The translations under genes and the position numbers were made by a program. Of a stretch of 44,067 nucleotides of DNA, positions 1 to 7,676 are shown in pieces. Source of the stretch: JBQTJJ01 sp052387235. GTDB lineage: Bacteria; Actinomycetota; Acidimicrobiia; Acidimicrobiales; GCA-2861595. The stretch is from positions 1-44,067 of the forward strand of contig JBQTJJ010000070.1 of assembly GCA_052387235.1 (NCBI GenBank), written 5' to 3'. The notes under the pieces were generated by a model. The model was given only the letters and a program-made list of their open reading frames with translations, was not told the origin of the DNA and did no database searches. Numbering within the stretch: position 1 is the first letter of the stretch; each line of letters begins with the position of its first letter.

Positions 1-916
1 GGGACGATCAAGCTCATGCGCCTGCGGCCGGCGGACATCGACGCCTGCTACGCGGCGATGCGCAAGCTCCCCGGCCGCAAGAGCGAGTTCATGTCGCCGG
101 CCGCCATCCGGCGGGTGCACGTCGTCCTCCACGCCGCGCTGGCGCAGGCGGTCAGATGGGGCTGGATCCCGAACAACCCGGCGGACGCCGCCTCGCCGCC
201 TCGGGTGATCCCTCCGGACCTCGCGCCGCCACCGCCGGCGGGGGTCGCCCGGCTGCTGGCCGACGTGGCGGTCGACGACCCGGAGCTGTACGCCTACCTC
301 CGCCTCGCCGTGTCGACGGGCGCCCGGCGCTCGCAGTTGTGCGGGCTCCAGTGGCGTGACGTCGACCTCGCCTCCGGCGCGCTCACATTCGCCCGTGCGG
401 TGGTCGACGGTCCGGACGGGATCGTGGTGAAGGGAACCAAGACCCATCGCAGTTACCGGGTGACGGTCGACGTGTCCACCCTCGCCGCCCTCGCCGCGCA
501 TCACACGCGCATGGGCGAACGGGCGGAGTTCTGCGGCGTGGCACTGCGCCGCGATGGCTTCGTCTTCTCCAACGCGCCGGACGCGGCGACGCCGTGGCGC
601 CCGGACGTCACCAGCCACCGCTGGCGCCGGGCGCGCGATCGGGCTGGCCTTGACGGCGTCCGCCTTCACGACCTGCGCCATTCATGGCCACCACGATGCT
701 GACGGCGGGCGTGCCAGTGTCGGTTGTCGCCGGGCGTCTCGGCCACGCCCGTCCGGCGACCACGCTCAACGTGTACTCCCACTTCGTCGACAGCGGCGAC
801 AAGGTTGCGGCCGACGTCCTGCAGAAGCCATGGACGAGGTCGGCGTCGAGTCGCAGGCCGAGGCCGATGTGCCTGGGTCGGAGACCTCGTCGCCGAGCGC
901 CGCCAAGAGCGGCTGA
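1..916 (+). pseudogene. Tyrosine recombinase (integrase), 5'-truncated by window edge, two frameshifts
   Basis: Site-specific recombinase of an integrative element. The reading frame is open from base 1, so the start lies outside the window. The catalytic domain is recognisable: first Arg in the STGARRSQL segment, a beta-strand Lys in GTKTHRS, HDLRHS, GRLGHARPATT and the Tyr nucleophile in NVYSHF. The protein is spread over three frames. After HDLRHSW (base 687) the frame moves by one base and continues ATTMLTAG; after DVLQK (base 827) it moves again and continues AMDEVGVESQ to a stop at 914-916. Restoring one base at each point gives an uninterrupted integrase-like C-terminus, and third-position GC stays high in all three parts, which points to very recent breakage or sequencing errors. 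It lies in the left integrated element. Identity is secure; functional state is not. Confidence 0.85.
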
Positions 917-1090
917 CGCCCGTCCATGTACCCGCCCGGCTCCCCGGCGCCCAGCCGACGGTGGCCAGCACCTGCTCCCACACGGCCAGGCTCCCGTCGC
1001 CGCCGAAGCACGGCGTCGTACCGGGCGGATCAGCAACTCCGCACCGCAGCACCCGAGGGCGGGCCGCACCCGCCGGGATGTGAGGGCACA

Positions 1091-1366
1091 ATGGTGTCTG
1101 TGAGCGTGACCGTGGAGGTTCCCGAGCCCCTCGCTGGCCGTCTGGCCGCCGAAGCGGCCCGCCGCGGCGTCAGCGTCGAGGAGGTCGCCGTCGAAGCGCT
1201 CGAAGGCTTCTACGGCCGCACCGGCCCCCAGGCCAACGTCGAGCGGATCGCCGCCGCCGAGGCGTTCATCGGCTGCGCCGACTCCGGGGACCCGGAGTGG
1301 GCGACCCGCGACATCCACGAGCTACGAGCCGACGCCGCCGCCCGCAAGCTCGCCCGGGGCGCCTGA
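1091..1366 (+). CDS. Ribbon-helix-helix-like antitoxin of a VapBC-type pair
   Basis: Predicted antitoxin of 91 residues. The N-terminus alternates hydrophobic and polar residues (VSVSVTVEVPEPLAGRL), as in a DNA-binding RHH beta strand, followed by helices containing RRGVSVEEVAVEAL. The acidic and Arg-rich C-terminus would be the toxin-binding tail. The ATG at 1091 is chosen; GTG codons at 1094 and 1100 are alternatives. The stop lies 11 bases before the PIN toxin's GTG start, so the two are almost certainly co-transcribed. By analogy with VapB proteins it would neutralise the toxin and repress the operon. RHH assignment is from the sequence pattern; partnership with the PIN gene makes the antitoxin role likely. 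Confidence 0.7.
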   Translation: MVSVSVTVEVPEPLAGRLAAEAARRGVSVEEVAVEALEGFYGRTGPQANVERIAAAEAFIGCADSGDPEWATRDIHELRADAAARKLARGA

Positions 1367-1377
1367 ACCTCCGGCCG

Positions 1378-1782
1378 GTGCTGCTGGTCGACACCAACAT
1401 CTGGCTCGTCGCCGCCGACCACGGCTCGGCCCGCCGCGACGAGATCACCTCGCTCCTCGCCGGCCATGACTGGGCGTCGCCGACCCCGGTCATTGCCGAG
1501 ACCGCGTGGCTGATCCTGGACCGCCTCGGCACCGGAGCCCACCAACGGTTCCTGCGCCTGGTCACCACCGGCCAGCTCGACCCAATCGAGCTGACCGACA
1601 CCGACTGGCAGCGATGCCTCAACTTGGTCGAGACCTACGCTGACCTCGCCCTCGACCTCGCCGATGCCGCCCTCGTCGCCGTCGCCGAACGCCTCGACCA
1701 GACCACCATCGCCACCCTCAACCACCGCGACTTCCGCGTCGTGCGCCCCGCCCACTGCGACGCCTTCCACCTCGTCCCCTGA
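1378..1782 (+). CDS. PIN-domain ribonuclease toxin (VapC-like)
   Basis: Predicted toxin of 134 residues, the usual size for VapC RNases. It opens with LLVDTNIWL (first acidic residue of the PIN active site), then IAETAWLILDRLG with the second acid, and near the C-terminus LALDLADAALVAVAERL with the later Asp residues, ending in TLNHRDFRVVRP, a common VapC ending. An in-frame open stretch extends upstream inside the antitoxin, but the GTG at 1378 places the first strand of the PIN fold at the N-terminus and follows the antitoxin by 11 bases. VapC proteins are Mg-dependent endoribonucleases that cleave tRNA or rRNA; the target here cannot be read from sequence. The pair probably stabilises the integrated element. 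Confidence 0.82.
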   Translation: MLLVDTNIWLVAADHGSARRDEITSLLAGHDWASPTPVIAETAWLILDRLGTGAHQRFLRLVTTGQLDPIELTDTDWQRCLNLVETYADLALDLADAALVAVAERLDQTTIATLNHRDFRVVRPAHCDAFHLVP

Positions 1783-1834
1783 TCCCGCCCACGGCTTCGA
1801 CCAGCCGCCCGTCGGCCGCTCCGCATCGGATCCC

Positions 1835-2065
1835 GTGGGCGACGAGATGCTCGCGCACAAGAACCGGTACGACCTCGGCTTGCTCAACGGTGCTCGCGGC
1901 GTAGTACGTGGGGCCGAGGACCGGCATCTCCACCTCGAACTCGAGGACGGTCGCCAGATCGCGGTGCCCGCCTCGTACATCGACGACGGCGACCTGACGC
2001 ACGGTTACGCCACCACTGGCGTGGCGCGATGCAGAGCAGCGCCTCGAAATCGTTCGAGGTCGTGA
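1835..2065 (+). pseudogene. Remnant of a MobF/TraA-type relaxase helicase domain
   Basis: An open stretch encodes NRYDLGLLNGARGVV, then LELEDGRQIAVPASYI and LTHGYATTG. This matches the SH3-like insert and following strand of RecD-type helicase domains in actinobacterial conjugative relaxases, where the next residues should be a HKAQG-like motif. Homology stops at about base 2020: the frame runs on as VARCRAAPRNRSRS to a stop at 2063. Everything upstream (relaxase domain, Walker motifs) is missing. This is a decayed fragment and indicates that the left element derives from, or recombined with, a conjugative element. Family assignment rests on motif recall, not a search. Confidence 0.6.
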
Positions 2066-2333
2066 TCCGGGGACGTGGTGCTCACTTGGCGGCTGATGTG
2101 CTCACCGCGCTCGGGAACTTGCGACGACAGCTTCGTCGTCGCCTTCGATGGATGCGCACGGCACTTGTCGCAAGCGCTGTCGCGGCCCGCGATTGGTGGG
2201 CTGGTCGTCTGTGCCAACACTGACGATGGGGGCGGGAAGTCCGGACCGACGAGCACCAGCACGTCGACCTCTACGCCCTGCGAGTCATCGACAGCCGAGT
2301 TGAAGAGGCCGGATCGGGCTCGGACCCGGCTCC

Positions 2334-2513
2334 GTGTCACTCGCTGAGATTCAGCGCGCCGTCGGGGGCAATCCCGCCACGGTGAATCGCCAGGCATGGA
2401 CGCTCGCCACGAACGCGCCCGACTTGCAGCATCGACTTCGGGGCTGGGTCATGAATGCGGATCGAGGGCGATACGCCCTCACCCCCGCGGCCCGAGCCCG
2501 GCTGGGTCGATAG
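2334..2513 (+). CDS. Small ORF, 59 residues, possible winged-helix remnant
   Basis: A GTG-started frame encodes SLAEIQRAVGG, then TVNRQAWTLATNAPDLQ, then RGRYALTPAARARLG and a TAG stop. The order of helix, helix and a short basic strand-turn (GRYALTPAARA) recalls the C-terminal winged-helix part of small DNA-binding proteins. An adjoining open stretch in another frame (2224-2330, EHQHVDLYALRVIDSRVEE) also has coding-like codon use, so the two may be halves of one broken gene. No strong ribosome-binding site is visible. Not recognised as a named family. Confidence 0.3.
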   Translation: MSLAEIQRAVGGNPATVNRQAWTLATNAPDLQHRLRGWVMNADRGRYALTPAARARLGR

Positions 2514-2605
2514 GCGATTGCCGTAGCCAACGCCCGAGACGAACGCGAGAATTTCGTTTGGGCGCGCCGTCGACTCCCCGCTCGACGTAGCCAAGTCGGG
2601 CCGGA

Positions 2606-2622
2606 TGTGCCAAAATCGCACA
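2606..2622. promoter_or_regulatory. Inverted repeat at the XRE-ImmA start, candidate operator
   Basis: TGTGC, seven bases, GCACA. The palindrome ends one base before the ATG of the XRE-ImmA gene, and its A-rich spacer (CAAAATC) could also contain the -10 region. XRE regulators often bind inverted repeats over their own promoter, so autoregulation is plausible. Binding is inferred. Confidence 0.4.
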
Positions 2623-2623
2623 C

Positions 2624-3733
2624 ATGGCGAGTAGCCCGGAGATGGCCGAGATCGGCGTGCGCATCTCTCGCGCTCGTGAGGAGCTCGGTCTGACCCAGGC
2701 GGAGCTGGCGGCCCAGGTTGGCGGTATCGACCGGACCCAGGTGGCGAAGATCGAGTCGGGGCGGCGGAAGGTCTCGGCCAGCGAGCTCGTGAGGGTCGCA
2801 GCCGCGCTCGACCGGCCCATCGATTGGTTCGTGTCCGAGTCGCCGCCGGCGGTTGTCAGCCGCCGAGAGGACCCTGCCGCTGGAGGTCACTCGCGTTTGC
2901 TCGATCGGACGATCGAGCGTCTCGCCCGCGACGTCGAGTATCTCGAGCGCGAAGGTGTGCTTCCCGCCGTCGCCGAGCGGCGGCTTGACCTCCCAGAGAC
3001 CCTGGAGTCGGCCGAGCGTGCCGCCTCTGAGGCGCGCCGTTGGATGAACGCGGCGCCCGGTCCTCTTCCGGAGCTCCAACGCCACTGTGAAGCCGTCGGT
3101 CTATTGGCCTTCTCGCTGGACCTCGGTGAGGAAGGACGCGATGGCGCGCACGTCGCGGTCGAGAAGTGGGGAGTCGCGCTCATCAACGGCAGCATCGATC
3201 CGGGTCGTCGAAGGTTCAATCTCGCCCACGAACTCGGTCACCATCTGTTCGCTGACGCGTACGCGCCCGAGGTCACGATTTCTCCCGGAAGCGAGACCGA
3301 GCGGCTGATCAATGCGTTCGCGATCCACCTGCTCTTGCCACGTGCTGAGGTGCAGGAGACCTGGCGTTCGATATCCGACAGCCGCCTGGCGGCAGTGGCG
3401 GTTGGTGTTCGATTCCGTGCGAGCTGGTCGGCGGTGACGTCGCAGCTGAAGAACCTTGGGTTGATCGACGAAGTGGCTCGCGTGGCGCTGGCCAGCGACC
3501 CTCCGAACGCGCCGGACTTCATCGAACTCGGCGAGCATTGGGTGTCGGAACTCGACGCGCCGGCGGTCCCACCCGACTATGGCCGTCGAGTGCTCTCTGC
3601 CTACCGCGGGGGGCGCCTGACTGCTGCCCGAGCGGCCGAGCTTCTGTGGGGGACGGTCCGCGAGGATGAGCTGCCCGAACGTCAGGAGATCCCACTCCAA
3701 GGCCTTCGGCGTGAGTTCGAACCGTTGTCTTGA
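2624..3733 (+). CDS. XRE-family regulator fused to ImmA/IrrE-type zinc metallopeptidase
   Basis: A 369-residue fusion. Residues about 8-66 are a helix-turn-helix of the Cro/CI (XRE) type (RAREELGLTQAELAAQVGGI, then QVAKIESGRRKVSASELVRVAAAL). A linker of about 100 residues leads to a COG2856/M78 peptidase with HELGH at 202-206 (zinc-binding and catalytic) and NAFAIHLLLPRAEV, the usual segment after it. In ICEBs1, separate ImmR and ImmA proteins form a repressor/antirepressor-protease pair controlling the element; here both functions sit on one chain. Its stop overlaps the start of the downstream PIN-like gene (TTGA), so the two should be made together. It could be an antitoxin, an element switch, or both. 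Third-position GC is lower than in the chromosomal core, as expected for acquired DNA. Confidence 0.85.
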   Translation: MASSPEMAEIGVRISRAREELGLTQAELAAQVGGIDRTQVAKIESGRRKVSASELVRVAAALDRPIDWFVSESPPAVVSRREDPAAGGHSRLLDRTIERLARDVEYLEREGVLPAVAERRLDLPETLESAERAASEARRWMNAAPGPLPELQRHCEAVGLLAFSLDLGEEGRDGAHVAVEKWGVALINGSIDPGRRRFNLAHELGHHLFADAYAPEVTISPGSETERLINAFAIHLLLPRAEVQETWRSISDSRLAAVAVGVRFRASWSAVTSQLKNLGLIDEVARVALASDPPNAPDFIELGEHWVSELDAPAVPPDYGRRVLSAYRGGRLTAARAAELLWGTVREDELPERQEIPLQGLRREFEPLS

Positions 3734-4266
3734 GTGAGACGCTCGTCTTCGACAACACCCCGCTGAGTCACTTCGCGCGCGCTGGCAGGCTCGATGTTCT
3801 CGAGAAGCTCGTCGCGCCGCACCGCTGCCTCACGCCAGCCGAGGTCACGACCGAGATCCACGCTGGCCTGTCTGTCCATCCCGGACTCGCCAAAGTGCTG
3901 TCGGTGCAGTGGATCGATGTCGTTGAGCTCGTTGAAGTGGAGGACGTCGTCGCGTTCGCTCGGTACAAGGCGGAGCTCGGTGGCGGACCCGACAAGAACA
4001 ACGGCGAGGCAGCGGTGCTCGCGTGGGCGTCCGTCCACGGCGGCATCGCGATAATCGACGAGCGCGCCGGCTCGCGCATCGCGCAGCGCGACGGCATCCC
4101 GGTACACGGAACGCTCTGGCTCGTGGCCAACGGCCTCCGGACCGAGCGGCTCGCTCGACAGGACGCGGAACGCATCGTCGACGACCTGGTCGCTACCGAG
4201 ATGACTCTGCCGGTCGACGGAGCTGGCTTCGTCACGTGGGCGTACGAGGAAGGTCTGCTGCCCTGA
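3730..4266 (+). CDS. PIN-like nuclease (DUF3368-like), partner of XRE-ImmA protein
   Basis: A 178-residue protein opening with LVFDNTPLSHFARAG, the first strand and acidic residue of a PIN-like fold. GEAAVLAWA and then IAIIDERAG supply the later acidic positions. The layout resembles PIN-like proteins annotated as DUF3368 more than VapC. The start is a TTG at 3730 whose last two bases begin the TGA of the XRE-ImmA gene, a 4-base overlap implying translational coupling; no other in-frame start lies before the first strand. It is the likely toxic or effector half of a two-gene module. Pairing of XRE/COG2856 proteins with PIN-like proteins has been noted in toxin-antitoxin surveys (from memory). 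RNase activity and target are inferred. Confidence 0.65.
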   Translation: MSETLVFDNTPLSHFARAGRLDVLEKLVAPHRCLTPAEVTTEIHAGLSVHPGLAKVLSVQWIDVVELVEVEDVVAFARYKAELGGGPDKNNGEAAVLAWASVHGGIAIIDERAGSRIAQRDGIPVHGTLWLVANGLRTERLARQDAERIVDDLVATEMTLPVDGAGFVTWAYEEGLLP

Positions 4267-4382
4267 CCGAAGCGAAGGAGAGCGCTCTACGACAGGGCGG
4301 AAACGCTGGGTCGTGGCGGACGACAGGCCGGACAGGACCGCAGGTCACAGGAGTCGGAGTCACGTCACGGACGCCAGGACCC

Positions 4383-4430
4383 GCCTTGCCAAGGCTGGGG
4401 TCACGGGTTCGAATCCCGTCGTCCGCCCCA
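4383..4430 (+). other. 3' half of tRNA-Gly(GCC): probable attachment site (att) of the left element
   Basis: The segment contains an anticodon loop TTGCCAA with anticodon GCC, a full T arm (ACGGG, TTCGAAT, CCCGT), the 3' acceptor strand CGTCCGC and a CCA end at 4428-4430. No D arm precedes it, and the 5' side of the anticodon stem already carries a mismatch (CCGCC facing GGCTG), so identity to a tRNA starts at about 4383. Integrases of this type recombine in the 3' half of tRNA genes and leave such a fragment at the far end. The integrase and TA genes on its left support reading it as the element boundary. The intact tRNA-Gly would lie outside the window. Confidence 0.65.
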
Positions 4431-4829
4431 CGAGGTGGACCAGGTCAGGGGCCCACTCGGGCCGTGACCCGCGTCGGGGGCCAGGCTTGTCCACCGATGG
4501 CCGTCGCGGCGTCATCCGGCCGGAACCGGTCCACGCCGGCCCAGCTGTTCGAGGTCCTTTCGGTGGTAGTCCGCGACGCTGCCAACGTCGATCCCGACGC
4601 CACGGGCGGCGCTCCGTAGGTCCATCTACGGCGACGACAGGGCGCCGGTGAGGATCGACGACGGCTCCCTCGTGACCTGGGTCGCCTCCGCGCCAGGGGC
4701 CAGCCGTGTCGCCAGGGAGGGCGCCGCCCTCCGGTTCGGGGTGAGGCGCCCCGGCCGCCCTCGCGGACTCGCCATCGGCTGTTCGGTCCCGGTTCACCGG
4801 CCGGCAGGGGGGCGGCCACCCGCGCTCCG
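4431..4829. other. Intergenic region without a supported gene
   Basis: About 400 bases between the attachment site and the PhoX promoter. Short open frames on both strands lack a ribosome-binding site, recognisable motifs or a credible start. One small inverted repeat is visible (CCGTAG, six bases, CTACGG at 4614-4631). It probably represents the old chromosome flank of the tRNA-Gly integration site. Confidence 0.5.
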
Positions 4830-4835
4830 TAGGTT
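4830..4835 (+). promoter_or_regulatory. -10 element TAGGTT before phoX-like gene
   Basis: TAGGTT fits the actinobacterial TAnnnT -10 pattern and lies 48 bases before the chosen ATG, and six bases before an in-frame GTG at 4842 that could serve as a leaderless start. No clear -35 is visible. Confidence 0.35.
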
Positions 4836-4883
4836 CGGCCCGTGCCCGCGCGGCGGACGCCCGCAGGCGAGAGGGAGGACGAG

Positions 4884-6826
4884 ATGATGCTGCACGACGA
4901 CGACACGGTGGTGAACACCGCCGGCGAGCGGCCGTTCTCGGACATCGCCGCGGCGCGGTTGTCGCGCCGCGATGTCCTCGGGGGCGGGCTGGCAGCGGCG
5001 GCCGCCTTCCTGGCCGGTGGTGGCCTGCTCGCCGGCGTCGCCGGGGCCGCGCCGGGGGCCCCTGCCCGGGCCCGCAGCGCCGGGCGCGGCGCCGGCGACC
5101 TGCTCGGCTTCGCCGCCGTCCCGTTGGGCTTCGACGACGACGTGCACGTCCCACCCGGCTACCACGCCGCCCCGTTCATCCCCTGGGGCACCCCCATCCT
5201 GGGCAGCTTCCCTGTCTTCGTGCCGGGCACGCCGCCGCTGGTGCCGGGGGGCAATACGGCCGCGGAGCAGGCGGAGCAGACGGGCATGCACCACGACGGC
5301 ATGCACTTCTTCCCCCTGGGCCGGGGCCCGGAGGGCAGCGAGCGGGGCCTGCTGGTGGTGAACCACGAGTACACCGACGAGGGCTACCTCCACACCGGGA
5401 CCACGTCGGTCCCCGCCAAGGCGGCCTGGACGCCGGAGATGGTGCGCAAGTCCCAGAACGCACACGGGGTGAGCGTGGTGGAGATCGCCCGCGACCCCTC
5501 GGGGCGGTGGCAGGTGGTGCCCTCTCGGTGGAACCGGCGCATCACCGCCAACACGGCAATGGCCTTCTCCGGGCCGGCGGCCGGCCACCGCCTGGTGCGG
5601 ACCTCGGCCGACCCGGCCGGGGCCACGCCGCTCGGGACGATCAACAACTGCGCCCACGGCTACACCCCGTGGGGCACCTACCTCACCTGCGAGGAGAACT
5701 TCAACGGCTACTTCCGGCTCGACCCGGGGCCCTACGACGCCGAGCACGCCGGCCTCAACGCCCGCTACGGCGTGGGCGGCGACCGCAACAACTGGGCCAC
5801 CCACGACAACCGCTTCGTGGTCACCGCCGCCGAGCCCAACGAGCCCAACCGCTTCGGCTGGGTGGTGGAGATCGACCCGCTCGACCCCCGCTCCACCCCG
5901 GTCAAGCGCTCCGCCCTCGGCCGCCTGAAGCACGAGGGCGCCTTCGTCCACGAGGGCAGGGGGGGCCGGGTCGTCGTGTACATGGGCGACGACCAGGCCA
6001 ACGAGTACGCCTACAAGTTCGTGAGCGACGGCGACTGGCGCTCGCTGCGGCCCCGGGGCCGTAGCCCCCTCGACGACGGGACCCTCTACGTGGCCCGGTT
6101 CCACGAGGACGGCAGCGGCGAGTGGCTGCCGCTCGTGCACGGCCGGGGCCCCCTCACCGCCGCCAACGGGTTCGCCGACCAGGGCGACGTGTGGTGAAGG
6201 CCCGGCTGGCGGCCAGCGCGGTGGGCGCCACGCCCATGGACCGCCCGGAGTGGACCTCGGTCGACCCCCTCACCGGGCTGGTGTACCTGACCCTCACGAA
6301 CAACACCAGCGCCTCGAAGGTCGTCAACGCCGCCAACCCCCGCAAGCCCAACCCCTGGGGCCACATCGTCCGCTGGCAGGAGGCAAAGGACGACCACACC
6401 GCCACCGCCTTCACCTGGGAGCTGTTCGTGCTGGCCGGCCAGGGGCGCGGCAGCGGCGACGGCTCCACCGTCGAGGCGGCGGACGCCTTCGGCGCACCGG
6501 ACGGCCTGTGGGTGGACCCGGACGGGCGGGTGTGGATCCAGACCGACGGAGCGCAGCCGGCCGGTGCCAACGACCAGATGCTGGCCGCCAACCCCTACGC
6601 CACCGCCGCCCACGGCTCGCCCGAGATCAGGCGCTTCTTCACCGGACCGCGCGGCTGCGAGGTCACCGGCGTGATCACCACGCCCGACCAGCGGACGATG
6701 TTCGTCAACATCCAGCACCCGGGGGAGGGCGGCGGCAGCACCTGGCCGCCCGACGACGCCTTCACCACGCCCCGCTCGGCCACCGTGGTGGTCACCCGGG
6801 CTGACGGCGGCGTGGTCGGCACGTGA
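4884..6826 (+). pseudogene. Tat-exported PhoX-like (DUF839) phosphatase, one frameshift
   Basis: Secreted alkaline phosphatase-like protein of the PhoX/DUF839 family, about 647 residues if the frame is repaired. The N-terminus has a twin-arginine signal (SRRDVLGG, then a long Ala/Gly hydrophobic stretch ending near AGAAPG), so it would be exported folded. Family segments include TCEENFNGYF, DNRFVVTAAEPNEPNRFGWVVEIDP and MGDDQANEY. At about base 6190 the frame breaks: the upstream part ends GFADQGDVW-stop at 6195-6197, while the next frame continues VKARLAASAVGATPMDRPEW, exactly where PhoX proteins read on. One missing base restores DVxVKAR. GGGAGGA at 4873-4879 supports the ATG at 4884 (or 4887). 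The intact coding signal on both sides suggests a fresh mutation or an assembly error. Confidence 0.82.
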
Positions 6827-7094
6827 CGGCCGCGCTCCGGCGGCGGGCCGCCACAGCCGCTGCTGCGGTCGCCCGCCTGCTCGGCCGGGTGCACCCCACG
6901 GCCTGGCCGCCCCACGGCCCGGCCGTCTTCGGCCGCGGGCGGATCGAGGTGGCGCCCGCCCCCGCCGGTCAGGCCGTCCCGCCGGCGAGGAGCTCGCGCA
7001 CGCGCCGGTCGATCTCGTCGAGGAGCCGGGCTGTCGAGCCGCCATGAACCCGGATCTCGACGGTACCGACCGTGACCTTGCGAATGTGCCCCCC
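6827..7094. other. Intergenic region, no supported gene
   Basis: A plus-strand frame overlapping the PhoX stop has poor composition. On the minus strand a frame ending at 6969 reads KVTVGTVEIRVHGG then RLLDEIDRRVRELLAGG with good codon use, but no ATG, GTG or TTG precedes it in frame, so it is left uncalled; it may be a remnant. Confidence 0.4.
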
Positions 7095-7123
7095 TTGAAC
7101 GAAGGGTCGCCGGCCTGCAGAAT
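7095..7123 (+). promoter_or_regulatory. Sigma-70-type promoter TTGAAC-N17-CAGAAT
   Basis: A TTGAAC -35 and CAGAAT -10 with ideal 17-base spacing end 21 bases before the ATG at 7145. The ribosome-binding site (AAAGGGAGG) lies between them and the start, so the transcript would have a leader of about 15 bases. Confidence 0.5.
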
Positions 7124-7144
7124 GCGACAAAGGGAGGGCGCGAC

Positions 7145-7489
7145 ATGACGCTGCTGCAGCCGGGCGAGAAGATCCACGTGATCGAGCGCCGGGCGTTCGA
7201 CGGTGATGCCCGGCGCCACTTCGTGGGCGAGGTCGAGCAGGCCACCGACAACGTGGTGCGGGCGACGGGGTACACGTTCGTCTGCAACACCATGACGGGG
7301 AACTTCGACCGCCGGGAGCCGGAGCGGACGCGCATCGTCCCCCTCACCGCCGCCGGAGTGGTGGTGTACGTGATCCCGGCCGAGATCGACGTGCACCAGG
7401 TGCGGTACGAGTGGGCGTCCGGGAACCGCCTGGTCGTGCGGTCCGGGCACTGGGAAGTGTTCCTGGACGAGTTCGCCTCGCTGCGCTGA
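7145..7489 (+). CDS. Conserved-looking small cytoplasmic protein, unknown function
   Basis: A 114-residue protein with no signal peptide or membrane segment. It begins MTLLQPGEKIHVIERR and contains RRHFVGEVEQATDNVVRATGY and RERTRIV-like basic patches (EPERTRIVPL), ending in a hydrophobic/aromatic segment with SGHWEVFLDEF. The predicted make-up is mostly beta. A strong promoter and ribosome-binding site precede it, so it is a real, independently expressed gene. I do not recognise a named domain. It is followed by the large kinase/c-di-GMP gene after about 190 bases, and nothing shows that the two work together. Confidence 0.7.
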   Translation: MTLLQPGEKIHVIERRAFDGDARRHFVGEVEQATDNVVRATGYTFVCNTMTGNFDRREPERTRIVPLTAAGVVVYVIPAEIDVHQVRYEWASGNRLVVRSGHWEVFLDEFASLR

Positions 7490-7676
7490 CGGCGCCGGCG
7501 GCGCCGTCGACGCCACCCGCCCGGTGCGCGAATCGACCGGGACGGGCGATCCCGGTACGAAGCGCCGGCCCTCGCGTCGAATGGCCGCCCACCGGCTCAC
7601 GCCGCCCCCGCGGGTGCCGATAGGCGGTGCAGGACAGCGCGACGACTCCAGCAGATCGGTGACCCGGGGAGTTCCC

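Noticed and set aside
2029..2223. 64-residue plus-strand ORF
   Set aside because: Basic, low-information sequence in a decayed region, without support for translation.
4316..4430. Complete tRNA-Gly with an unusual D arm or intron
   Set aside because: The length (115 bases) and missing D arm do not fit; the 3' fragment as attachment site explains it better.
6150..6230. Programmed frameshift in the PhoX-like gene
   Set aside because: There is no slippery heptamer or following structure, and the family is not known for frameshifting.
6823..7047. Plus-strand ORF overlapping the PhoX stop
   Set aside because: Ala/Arg-rich with no ribosome-binding site or motif; typical random GC-rich ORF.
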